In this document: one piece after another, positions 12,758 through 23,181 of the stretch | Layout: each line of letters opens with the position of its first letter | Position numbering within the stretch: the first letter of the stretch is position 1 | Source of the DNA: Tamarix chinensis | Taxonomy: Eukaryota > Streptophyta > Magnoliopsida > Caryophyllales > Tamaricaceae | Direction of reading: 5' to 3' | NCBI GenBank assembly: GCA_030549775.1 | Contig: CM060174.1 | Coordinates: forward strand, 96,922,132 to 96,986,131 | DNA length: 64,000 nt | Notes under the pieces: model-generated | What the model saw: the letters and a program-made list of their open reading frames with translations, nothing else | What the model was told of the DNA's origin: nothing | Databases searched by the model: none | Made by a program: the position numbers and the translations under genes

Positions 12758-13089
12758 TAGGGATGGCAACGGGGCGGGTCGAAGACGGGGACCCCATCCC
12801 CATCCCCGAACCCGATAAGGAAAATAATCCCCGAACCCGACCCGATCCCCGTTATTTTTTTATCGGGGATTCCCCGACCCGATCCCTGTGGGGATCAAAT
12901 CCCCATACCCGACCCGATCCCCGATTTATTTTCCATTCCCGATTTATTCCCCGTTCTTAAAACCCGACCCGATCCCCGAAACCGGACTTTATACCCGATC
13001 CCCGATCTCATCCGCGATCCTCAAACTATTTTTTTATATTATATTTTTAATTTATATTCTATAAAAAAAATATATATATCATATATATA

Positions 13090-13131
<42 letters not shown>

Positions 13132-13287
13132 CGGGGCGGGTTCGGGGATGGGGACCCCAAACCCGTCCCCGAAAAAATTTCCGTTAAGAATCCCCGAACC
13201 CGATCCCCGAATTTCCTCCCCGAACCCGAACCCGAACGGGGAATCCCCGACGGGGCCCTGAACCCGCGGGGAAAATTGCCATCCCTA
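12758..13287. mobile_element. Non-autonomous hAT-like element (530 bp)
   Basis: The terminal inverted repeats are TAGGGATGGCAA and TTGCCATCCCTA, a form typical of plant non-autonomous hAT elements. The flanks carry the perfect 8-bp duplication TTCATAAC (12750-12757 and 13288-13295). The inside is made of degenerate CCCGAACCCGA text in inverted halves around an AT microsatellite (about 13084-13128). No transposase is encoded, so mobilisation would need an autonomous relative elsewhere. Confidence 0.92.
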
Positions 13288-13539
13288 TTCATAACTACAC
13301 TTTAATCAATAAATACAAATGATAACGCCAAGCAACTCTAAGCAGCCATACCAACCCTAATTGTCCACACCAAACCGTGGTTAGCCACTCTTATCCCTAT
13401 TTCACCATAACCCCCATACTTAGCCATCCCAAACCTTAATTATCCTCAACAATCACGATTAGTTACTCCAACCCTACTTAATCACAACGTCCCAGAGTTA
13501 ATCACTCCAAACCCCAATCCCGTACAATCATTAACTCCC

Positions 13540-13990
13540 ATGTAAAACCCTAACTCCACCATGCAAACCCTAATGCCACCATACCAACATTAATACCACC
13601 ATGCAAACCATAACACCACCATGCAAACCCTAATACCACCATAAGCCATTAATACCACTATGCAATCACTAATACCACCATAGAAACCCTAATACCACCA
13701 TACAATATTAATACCTCCATAAAATCACTAATACCACCATACAAACCCTAATACCACCATACAATATTAATACCTCCATAAAATCACTAATACCACCATA
13801 CAAACCCTAATACCACCATACAACATTAATACCTCCATAAAATCACAAATACCACCATACAAACCCTAATACCACCATAAAATTTTAATACCTCCATAAA
13901 ATCACTAATACCACCATACAACCCTAATACCACCATACAATATTAATACCTCCATAAAATCACTAATACCACCATACCAACCATTAGGAC
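13540..13990 (-). repeat. AAACCCTAA / TACCACCAT tandem array in A-inner
   Basis: Imperfect units of roughly 20-50 bp built from AAACCCTAATACCACCATA repeat across the stretch. The core AAACCCTAA equals the plant telobox. The same array, inverted, is at 55740-56240 in the opposite-strand copy, and a related one at 9870-10470 in A-outer. Confidence 0.8.
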
Positions 13991-14292
13991 CGCCATAGAA
14001 CATTAATACCATCATACAAACTTCAAGACTCCTATGATGGTTCCCAACTCATATTACCATTTATCCTAATATGCAGGTCCTAGAGGGCCATAACATAATA
14101 CATCATAAATGTCATACTTATACATGTCATGCTCATATCATGGGAGCACATACAACATACCTCAATCTCCAAGCTGCGCTACACATAAGGCAAGTTATAC
14201 ACAAATCATATAATACATGGCATAGCCTGGCATACACAACATTCAACACATCCATGTCACACATAGAACAAGGCCATTAGCTTCGTCCTTAC

Positions 14293-14354
14293 CTAACATG
14301 ATACCGGTCTTGGAGCACGTTCCTACGCCTCCTCCGGACGTCGACTTGATTCGC
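14293..14354 (-). other. Mini-exon-like module in A-inner
   Basis: On the sense (minus) strand CCCCTCTTATAG precedes and GTAAGGACG follows a 62-nt stretch containing GGAACGTGCTCC. Matching modules of 60-62 nt with the same flanks are in the other long members (10874-10935, 55291-55352, 62944-63003). Confidence 0.5.
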
Positions 14355-15436
14355 CTATAAGAGGGGAACACTAGAGGTTAATTTTCCTCTAACCAAACAC
14401 TATTCTTCTACCTTACTCTTATCTTTAACTTACCTCTAGGGCTAAAAATAAAATATTACTTTTATAAGTAAAGGTATGGTCATTATTCTTAAGGTAGCTA
14501 ATCCGGCTACTACTAATAAAAGTAGGTCTTAACAGCTACAATGTTTTAAAAGAAATTTTAATAATATTTATTATTAATGGTAGTAGTTTAATGTTACTAA
14601 TAACGGTGATAGTAGTAGCAGCGATAGTGAGGTTAGGGATACATGAAATATTACTAATAGTGACAAGGAACTAAAATGATAATAATAATAATAACCATGA
14701 TAATAATGATAATAGTAACACTATTAATAATAACAATAAGGATGTTAAAATAATAATACTAAAGTTATAGGTCATTAATAATATTAGTACTAACAATTAT
14801 AAGTAAATCAAGGTTAGGTTGAATAATGATAATAATAATAATAATAATAACAACAACAACAACAACAATAATAACATTAATAATAATACTAATAATACTT
14901 CTAAAAATAATTAGCATTTGTATAACAAAGATTTAGGGGTTGGGGAGTTTAGAGGACCACCTAGGGGTGGTGGTGGCACAGGTGGCAGTGCACGGCACAC
15001 GGTGGCAGAGGCGGCGGCGACGTTGGGGGGAGAAGAAAGGTGGAGAAGTGGTGGAGGGGGAAGGAAGGAAAATGAGGGGTTGGCAGGGGAAACAGAGGGT
15101 CTAGGGAGGTTGGGGAAGCTCCCTTGGTGGTTTTGGGAGGTAGAGGGGGTGCTGGAAGTGGCGGCACGGCGGTGGGTGGCAGTGAGAAGGGCGGCGGAGC
15201 TCGAGGCTAGCTTGGTCGGGAAGGGTACTTTTCACGCCTGGGGCGGCGCGTGCAGAGCAAACCGAGGGGTGAGGGAGGCCTAGGTTGGTGGAGGGTGATA
15301 CAAGGAAGGGTTTCGGGGGTGGATCGAGCGGCGGCGATGGGCGGCGGCGATGGGGTGGCGATCTGAAGAGGGGGCGGCGCAAGAGGTGATTTCTGGGTTG
15401 GGTTTTCGAAAGAGCCCGATGCTGGGCTCGTGGGGG

Positions 15437-15444
15437 TATTTATA
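15437..15444 (-). promoter_or_regulatory. TATA box of long LTR A-inner
   Basis: TATAAATA on the minus strand, directly followed by CCCCC. The same TATA plus C-run occurs at 53697-53704 in the inverted copy and as TATATAACCCCC at 40190-40179 in the 2.35-kb relative. This fixes the transcription direction of the family by inference. Confidence 0.65.
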
Positions 15445-15823
15445 AGCTCGAAACGGGGAAGGATCGAGAGAGGGGGCAGAGGGAGGCACGGGCAGGCAAA
15501 AATTTGACATGCCGGTCGTCGGTGGCAGGCGGCACTGGTCTGCCATGGCAGACCTGTGGTTCGGTCGGGAAAAAGGAAGGGGGCAGGAGCAGGCCTGTGT
15601 GAGGTGTTGGGGGTGTCGGCCTGTCGGAGAATGATGGCTGGAAGGTCAGGGAGAGAGAGAGGCGGCGCAGACAGTCGATCGGCGCAGAGGAGGCTGGGCG
15701 GCGATTTGCAGCGGGGCGCGGGGAAGAAGGAAAGGGGAAAGGGCTGGACCGGCGGTCCGAGAAGAAAGAAAGAAAAGAGGGGGAAACCGGCCGGTTTAGC
15801 ACGGTAAGAAAACGCCTTATTAA

Positions 15824-15942
15824 AACGCGGCGTTTTGGCTAGTTTTTGGACAAAGCGCGGCGTCAAGTAACTGGCAGACAACGATTACTTTCATTAATCG
15901 GGGTGCAGCGTTTCGGCGGAATGAGGGGCGAAACGCTGCGTT
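15824..15942 (-). promoter_or_regulatory. Cluster of AACGCNGCGTT palindromes in U3 of A-inner
   Basis: AACGCGGCGTT (15824-15834), AAGCGCGGCGTC (from about 15853), a half form GCAGCGTTTC (about 15905) and AACGCTGCGTT (15932-15942) lie about 400-500 bp upstream of the TATA box on the minus strand. The 11-bp core is a perfect palindrome around its central base. The same cluster is found in the copy at 52752-57879. Confidence 0.6.
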
Positions 15943-16212
15943 GCATTGCCGGGGGAAATGGACGGCGCTGGGCCGCGGGGGAAGAAGGAAAAGAAGAAGG
16001 GGGTTGGGCCGCGGCTGGCCCAACGACGAGAAGGGGGGGGGGAAGAAGAAAAAGGAAAAAGGAAAAAAAGGAGGAAAGGTTTATTTATGTTATTTTATTT
16101 TATTATTTTATTTTATATAAATATTTAGAATATTTGCCTTGGGTACTTAGAGTAAGAATATTTAAATAATTAAATAAAATATTTATCATCCTTTTTAGGC
16201 TAATTTAGGGCC

Positions 16213-16249
<37 letters not shown>

Positions 16250-18441
16250 ATACCCTTTATAAATTATCTCAAAATTTCTATTAGCTTGCCCTACAAAATC
16301 CCTTTTTAATTTAAAAAGAGTAATATATTAAATAAATTCCCCAATAATCCTTATTTAATGACTTATTTCCAAAATAATTAATTCTGGGGTATTTCAATAA
16401 TAATATTTAATATTTAAAATAAAAATAGGATAGGATTTCGGCCCTCAATACAAATAAAAATAATAAAATTAGTAATAATAATACTAAAAATAATAGAAAT
16501 AATAATAATAATCATCATCATCATCGAAATAATTGAAATAAATTAAAATAAAATAAATAAGGCTTGTGCAAATAGTGAAAAAAGGTTATGAAGGTTTAGG
16601 GTTCCACCTTAGGCTGGTGGTGACAGGCGGCACTGGCGGTGGCGGGAGTGGCTGGAAAGAGAGGAGAAAAAGGAAAAAAGTTGAGGGCTGGAAAAAAGAG
16701 AGAGAGAAAGAGGATGGAAGTTGGGTTGTTTATGGTTGCCTAGATAGAGAGGTGTGGAATGAAGGTGGCGACGCAGCCAAAGGTGGTGGAGCACGGCGGT
16801 GGCCAAGAATGGAAGAAGGAGATAAAGAGAGGAGAAGGGGGAGAAAGAGGAAAAGAAAGGTAGGGGAAGGTAAAGGGTAGTCTACATAACAGATTGGGAG
16901 GTGTGGAGGGCGGTGGTTACGATAGGAAAGGTGGCTAATGGTGGTGCGAAGGGCGGCAGAGGTGGAAGAAAGGGATGATTGGGAAGGTGAATTTACACAG
17001 CCGAGGCAAATTTTGCAGGGCAAATCGAGGGATATGGGTGGTTTAGTTAGTTAGAGGGCAGTGCAGGGAGTACTCGGGTGGGAAGATCAGGCGGTAGAGT
17101 TTGGGGAAAAGTTTGCTGGGCTGCGAGAAAGGTTTCGGTTTTGGCTACTTAAGGATATATACATATATATGCTAATTAGGGAGGGATGAGGTCAAAGGAG
17201 TGCTGGGAAAATAGAGCAGTGGGGAGATAGCATCACCCGGCGACGGTTGGCTGGCAAAATTCAAAATGGCTAGCCTATGATTTACCAGGGAAGGAAGGAA
17301 ATAGTGCGAGAAGAGAGGGGAGGAGTGGTTGGGTCGAAGTGGCCGGCGAATCAGTAGGAGAGAGGAGAGGAAAAATGGCTAGTCAAACGGCGAAATCGAT
17401 GGAAAATTTTTTGGCCGTTTGGGGAAGGAGTTGCAGGCCGACAGAGGGAAGGGAGGAAGGAAGAAGAAGAAAGAGGTGGAGACTGGACCGGCCGGCTAGG
17501 GAAAAGAAAAGAAGAAAAAGAAAGACCAGACTAGTGACCGGGGGGAATAATCAAAATGCGGCATTTTGGCTTGGGCCACGCCGAAGGAGAAAAGAAAGAA
17601 AAGAAGACGAGCTGCGGGAAAGGAGAATTTTCTACCACGCGGGCTGGGCCGCGCCGAAGAAGAAAAGAGGGAAGGAAGACGGGCCACTGGGTTGGCCCAG
17701 GTCGGGGGTAAGTAAGAAAAAGGAAGAAAGAAAAGGAAAAAGGAAAAAAGAAAAATAGTGGGTTAGGTTATTTAAATTAATTAGGATATTTAGAATATTT
17801 AAAAATAATAATATTTAAATAAAATAATATTTAATTCCCTTTTTAAGCTAATTTAGGATTTTTGAAAGGTTCTTCATAAATTCTATTTTAATAAGCAAAT
17901 CACTCTAATTTTCTCCAATTAAATTATTGATAACATTCCTATTAATGTGGCCCTATATATGCCCTCTTATTTAAATAAAATAATTTATGTAATTAATTTC
18001 CAAAATAAAATCCTTAATTAGCTAAAATACCCAAAATTTTCCAATAAAAATATTTATTATTTTCTCCTTGATTTTCCTAATTAATTCCTTTTTATTTTAA
18101 TAAAAATAATTTATTTAATTAATTTTCATAATAAATCCTTAATTAGCTAAAATTCTTAAAATTCAATTTTGGGGTATTTCATTTATGCCCTCTATTTTCA
18201 TTATAACTATTCTTTTCTCTCTATTTAGTATCTTGTATCGTAGTAGGATCAAGTGATTCCCACACATTATTCCTAGGTATAAGGTTACTTTTTATCTTAC
18301 ACCCGATAAAGATTTGGTATAGAGAAGTATGTCTTTTATATTAGATGCAATGTAACATCCTTATGTTTTATCATTTTAGCTTATGCAAAATCATTGTAAG
18401 GAAATTTTTTAGTTCATAAATTTTGGGAGTGTTATAAAAAT

Positions 18442-21224
18442 GGAGCAAAAATTAGGAATTGTGGAGCCATCCACATCGAGATAACCACATATGGATCTAA
18501 CCCACTTCATTGTTTTCATTGGATATCGTGTCTAAACATAAAAATCTATATACACTAGCCCCATGCAGAGCATCAACTAGGAAATTAATTTTTAAGATCC
18601 TATGACCATGAAAGAAGGAATTAGATGTTTAGTATAAAAATAGTGTTTCCCGCTAGCTATTAAAATAGAGTTCACTATGAAAGAATTGAAATTACCTCAA
18701 ATATGATCTTATATGTTGGCATTGGAACATGTCGCGTTATAAAAAGTGTAGGATATCCTCAACCCCAATCCAAAGACCCACATCAACTCATTTCATGCGC
18801 AAATCCAATGGAAGAGAAACCCTAATATAGCATTGACCCAAAGATAGTGTCACATCCAAATACATCCTAAATTTAGGTTTTAGGTCTCAATACTTGATTG
18901 CCTTTTTCAGTAAGGCTTTTTAGGATTTCTTAAACTCCATCTCCTTTCTTTCCCTCTTATTAGGGATTCTTGCGACAAGATTAACACCCTAAGTAAGATA
19001 GAGTAGAAAGTATGATTAGTGGAACGCATATACATTAACACTAAAAAGAATGTAATCTAGAAATGAAAAGGCTTAGATTACCTTATCCTTGATAAGAAAA
19101 AGATTATTCAGCCATCCAAAAAAAATTCTACTAGTAAGTAAAGTGAGAACACTTTCATATCCATGGAATTGGGATTATATGCTACACCTTCCATACATTG
19201 GTTCATGGCATATTCTGGCAAGATATTGTGAATTGAGACCTGAATTTTATCAACCTTCAATGGTTAAATATGAATGACTGAATTAGACTCGATAAAGGTA
19301 GTAACATTGGCCATAACAAGCCCATCTTCTATAGGCATCAATTCACAAGGATATTGACCCTATGACAGTAAAAAAAAATTATAGCCACAAAGATGATTGT
19401 AAATTATATTTTATATAAAAAAATATCTTCAAATTAAAGTGTCGTGTAGTATATTACCTCGTTAATAATAAAAAAAAGGTGTAGAGACACTAGATATTGA
19501 GGGTGTAATTGGACATTATGAAGAGGACAACATATCATCCAACCTCTTAAGGATCGCCTCGTGTAATTCCCATAATGCGATGTCCAAAAATTATTTGTTT
19601 CTCCATCTATGTTAATTTATCCTTCATAAGGCAAGAACTAGGGTGATGTCCAAAAACTTTAGATAGGTTGAACGTGTAATTTTCATCTCTCATGTTCTTC
19701 AACACCCAATAGGTGTGTCAAAAGGCCATTTAGGCCATCTTTGTCAAAACCCCTGGTTAGAGAGTCCATTCTCAAACCCTCTTATTGTAAGTAAGAAAAA
19801 TATTTGAAGATAAATAACCATATTAAACAAAGTAAAGCAAAATAATTTGAGCCTAACCATCTATTGAGTTGGTTCATTAGTAGTCACCCCTTCTCATTTA
19901 CCCCGGCAAGGATCCAAACATCAGCTTGGTTTGGAGGTACATATAGAGTCTGATTTTTCTTTAATTCCTCCATCCTTTGTCTCTCCTATTTCATCAAGTA
20001 AAAGTATTATATATATATTAATTTTCATACCAAGTCTTCTTTAGCTACCTTGTTGTCTCTACATTCTATCTTGTGAGCATAAATGTTTTTATATCCATTG
20101 TCTTTGTTCTTGACCCCTTATCCTATCACATTGACTAGAGAGATTATTTGAGTTTGAATTGTAAACTAAGTAATTAATAGTTATGTTAAAATGTTAATAA
20201 TAATAATATTTTATTACATACTTCAAATTATTCTAAACTCCTCCATGCATAGAACTCCATCCATTGGTCAAGGGAGATCACGCCATTATAGAAATTTGGG
20301 GGCATGGGTATGATACTAACATCATTCGCATACATACACTTCCTAGCCATCCATGACTTTCAATCCATCAAGGACTTTGAGGCTCGACTCATAGCGAGCT
20401 CCTTGTATTGGTGTCCTATATAAAAACTCTACTACAAAATTAAAGAATCAAATAGTTAGTATGAATATAAAATAATTTATATGGTAATAACAACAATAAT
20501 GGCGTATCTATTTCAAATATTAAAATATACCATAGTATCATCATATACCCTATCTTGTTGTATTGAATTCATATGATTCGCACCGTACTTTCATCTCCTA
20601 TAATACTGTCATTAGTGCTTCATCCTTGATCAATGATTGCATAACATCAAGGTAAAAGAGATTATCCATATGCCTATTTATAAAATATTATCATGCCAAA
20701 AATGTCTCCTATAGTATTGCCATTGGTGCTCCATCATGAATAAATTTTGCAACCACTGATTTGCTTTTGGGGTTAAGCATTGATGTGCAAGGAATAAACA
20801 TCGCCACATCCCCACTCGTCACACTAAATTGAGCACTCAAATTATCAATGTGTGCATCTTGCCTAAGAAAAATATGTGATGCACTCAAATCACTAAACTT
20901 TTTTGTTGGAGATTGCATCATTGAGGATTTCTTTTTCTTTGCCATTGGTGGCATGAGGGGACTCCCAATAGTTTCCTCTCAATGTCAATTTATTTGGGCC
21001 TTATTTTTGAATTTTTATTATGTCTCAAAACATAATTTAGCAACTTTAACATTTTTTGTAACAAATTCTAGTACAAAAAATAATTTTTTAAAAATTAGTA
21101 AATTACTAAATATTACAAAAATAATTTGGGTGAATGAGATTAGAACTAATTTATAACTTTTTCCTAAAAAAATCCTCTCATGCAAACAATTTTCCAAAGA
21201 GTTTTAAACAAACTGTAAAAGAAA

Positions 21225-21267
<43 letters not shown>

Positions 21268-22300
21268 ATAAACAAACTTAAAATAAAGTTTGAATTTATA
21301 ATTACCGTTGGTTGGACTAATTTAAACCTCTACATATAATTAGAATCAACACAAAATAATCCGACCTATTGAAATCCCCAAGAAAAAAAAATCAATTCAG
21401 TCCGACTTAAACCCAATCTAATGTTAACCCAACAATAAGTCACACCAACCCAACTTGATTCCAACCTGCGACCCTAGCTAACCTAAAACTAAACATAACT
21501 TAACTATAATCCAACCCAACATTAATTTGACATCAACAAGACCCGATGACAGTCTAACCCATTAGCAACACAACCCGACAACAATCCGATACCATAGCAA
21601 CTTAACTCAATATCAACCCTATCCAACAAAACCAAATTCTATGTTAACTCGTTATGATAAAAATAAAATAAAATAATACACATGTTCTATTATTTATTTA
21701 TAGTTATTATAAATATATTATTTTATAAATTTTAATTATGTTTTCTTACTTATATGTTTTTTTTTTTGCCAACCATATTCAAAATCCACCACTTTATTTA
21801 CACAAAAAAATATCATCAAAATTATAGTAACATAACAGATAGCAACTACCACATTTGACTCAAATAGACACAAACCCAAATTAACCCTAATCAAAGCAAT
21901 CCGCTTTGAACATGTCTAGTGCCATTAAATTAACCAAATTTTATCCAAACTTAAAATAACCCAAATTAAGATTAACTCAACCTAAATCATTAAATTAACC
22001 TAAACTACCCAAACACACCCAACCCAATTGCCACCATACATAGCTAGGAAGGAAAAGGAGCTACTGCTGAGGCTTAGCAGGCCTCCCCATCTTCATATGA
22101 CAGATCTGGCTATGTCGGAAGGCGCGGGGCTTCATGTAAAGTCAAGGAAGTGCTCACCAACCTTCCCTTACTATTTAACCACACTTATTCCCTCGATAAT
22201 CTTTGTCAAAATTTCTAAGAGATATATGCTAGTAAAAATTGGAACCATTAATGCGCTCCCAAATAAAAACAATAATAAAAGGAACCGTTAAATAATTTGA
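18442..22300. other. Unclassified degenerate region with coding-like relics
   Basis: No intact gene was found. On the minus strand 20954-20709 reads as an 81-codon fragment (SPTKKFSDLSAS, then MFIPCTSML), and other short peptide-like stretches occur near 20450-20270 (MPPNFYNGVISLDQW) and 19990-19870. They could be exons of a decayed transposase or host gene; I do not recognise the family. An AT microsatellite lies at 21223-21262. The stretch 21330-22020 is rich in CAACCC and CCGA words, a low-complexity pattern common in plant repeats. Confidence 0.4.
20709..20954 (-). pseudogene. Unrecognised coding-like fragment
   Basis: 81 codons begin MPPMAKKKKSS and continue with SPTKKFSDLSASHIFL and NPKSKSVVAKFIHDGAPM. 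The composition looks protein-like rather than random AT-rich translation: a basic N-terminus, then mixed residues. The frame ends at a stop and the downstream minus-strand text repeats part of the last segment. No family could be assigned. Confidence 0.3.
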
Positions 22301-22872
22301 ATCTTCCTATATGCCCCAATTACAAATTTAAATTCTCAATTACATTAGCGGATCTCAAAACCAAAATCTGAAATACAGTTAAGTTGCAATGTACTCCGCA
22401 AAACAGATCCGAATTTCATCGACCCACCACAACAACCACAAAAAAGAATGAAACTGAGTGGCTGAACCCCATGACGAAAGGCCCGCTTCATTAAATTAAA
22501 ACTCACAAGGTCAGTATCAATGTTCATAAAGCAAACAAAGTTGTTGAATAAATGCTGCATATCCTTCAAGCAACGTAATCCTATGCACATACTTCCATCA
22601 ATGATGATAAACCAATTCTGTATCCATCCTCCCCCTCTTTCAGTATTAAGGGTCAAATTCACATCCTAATAGTTTTATACCAGAAATAGGAACCACCTAT
22701 CTTGAGATTTTAGAACAGGAGTTCCCAAAGATCCACAATTAACATGATTAAGAAAAAAAACAAATTTATCTTTTTCACTTGCATTAGTCAAGTCATACAC
22801 ATAACAATCATAACCTAATAAATCTCACCATATGAACCGTTAAGGTTTGGTTCCATGCAAACCTCACTTCTA

Positions 22873-23181
22873 TCATTGCGGGTCATTTCCGAACGAACTC
22901 TGCAAGTATAGCCCAGACTGCCCGGGGTCCATCCCTCCTTGCTGTGCAGTCCTGAAAATATGTACCTGTAATTCTCGCTCGTCAACAAGTTCAAATACAC
23001 AGATGTCTCTTAACTGGATATCATTTGCACGAACAAATGAAAGCCACCCTCCAGATAGAACATGCGCACCACGGACGTAAGGCACAAAATTCACATTCCA
23101 ACGATTCCCCATTGGGTTCCGCAGCACTAGCTCAGTCTTGTTCATGGGAAAATGCGCACGGGCGAATTTCTTAGGGACTCT
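22873..23181 (-). CDS. B3 gene exon 6
   Basis: The acceptor is ATGCAG. The exon begins RVPKKFARAHFP and completes domain 3 with RWNVNF, SGGWLSFVRANDI and DICVFEL, then a short tail and TGA at 22875-22873. Confidence 0.92.
   Translation of the reverse strand, partial: RVPKKFARAHFPMNKTELVLRNPMGNRWNVNFVPYVRGAHVLSGGWLSFVRANDIQLRDICVFELVDERELQVHIFRTAQQGGMDPGQSGLYLQSSFGNDPQ

Larger units (their letters stand above)
11491..16396 (-). mobile_element. Long solo-LTR-like element A-inner, nested in A-outer
   Basis: The ends are TGTAACACCCCC (11491) and GGGGTATTTCA (to 16396) with the perfect duplication ATAAT (11486-11490 and 16397-16401). The length is 4906 bp, including a 530-bp hAT element. In sense order (minus strand) it shows palindromic CpG boxes (15942-15824), TATAAATA at 15444-15437 followed by CCCCC, a GC-rich leader (15430-14940), AAT/AAC repeats, the 62-nt module (14354-14293), a CCCTAA array (13990-13540), 54-bp tandem repeats (12620-12160) and the 44-nt hairpin (11635-11592). 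Its better-kept CpG sites fit a younger age than the element around it. Confidence 0.88.
8188..18181 (-). mobile_element. Long solo-LTR-like element A-outer, nested in G
   Basis: The plus-strand ends are TGTAACACCCC (8188) and GGGGTATTTCA (to 18181), flanked by the perfect duplication TTTAT (8183-8187 and 18182-18186). Removing element 11491-16396 and its duplication leaves about 5.08 kb. In sense order (minus strand) it has U3 with a decayed palindromic box (17555-17565), a GC-rich leader (17300-16600), AAT repeats on both sides of the inner element (11140-11490 and 16402-16560), the 62-nt mini-exon-like module (10874-10935), a telobox array (9870-10470), the tandem module (8925-9260) and the 3' hairpin (8275-8318). 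No protein domain is present. Confidence 0.85.
5317..18436 (+). mobile_element. Long solo-LTR-like element G (outermost of a nest)
   Basis: The ends are TATAACAACCTC (5317) and GGGAGTGTTATA (to 18436), flanked by the perfect 5-bp duplication AAAAT (5312-5316 and 18437-18441). After removing the nested element 8188-18181 and one copy of its duplication, the host is about 3.12 kb. It carries a pyrimidine-rich leader with CCCTA-rich text (5520-6060) and diverged copies of the family's tandem module, seen here as GAGAATAGTGG (7370-7770). No coding domain was found. TG at the termini has become TA, consistent with age or with a subfamily trait. Length, ends and duplication support a solo LTR; orientation is inferred from the shared module order. 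Confidence 0.75.

Noticed and set aside
15207..15881. 224-codon proline/serine-rich open frame on the minus strand, with other long frames on both strands
   Set aside because: It lies in the GC-rich U3 and leader of a long LTR and spans the TATA box. The equivalent frames in the other copies are not kept, and composition explains the lack of stops.
8188..18181. Reading 8188-11490 and 11491-18181 as the two LTRs of one retrotransposon
   Set aside because: Each unit has its own duplication and the outer one continues after 16402, so this is nesting rather than an LTR pair.
22345..22662. 105-codon minus-strand frame downstream of the B3 gene
   Set aside because: No recognisable domain; it more likely lies in the 3' untranslated or intergenic part.
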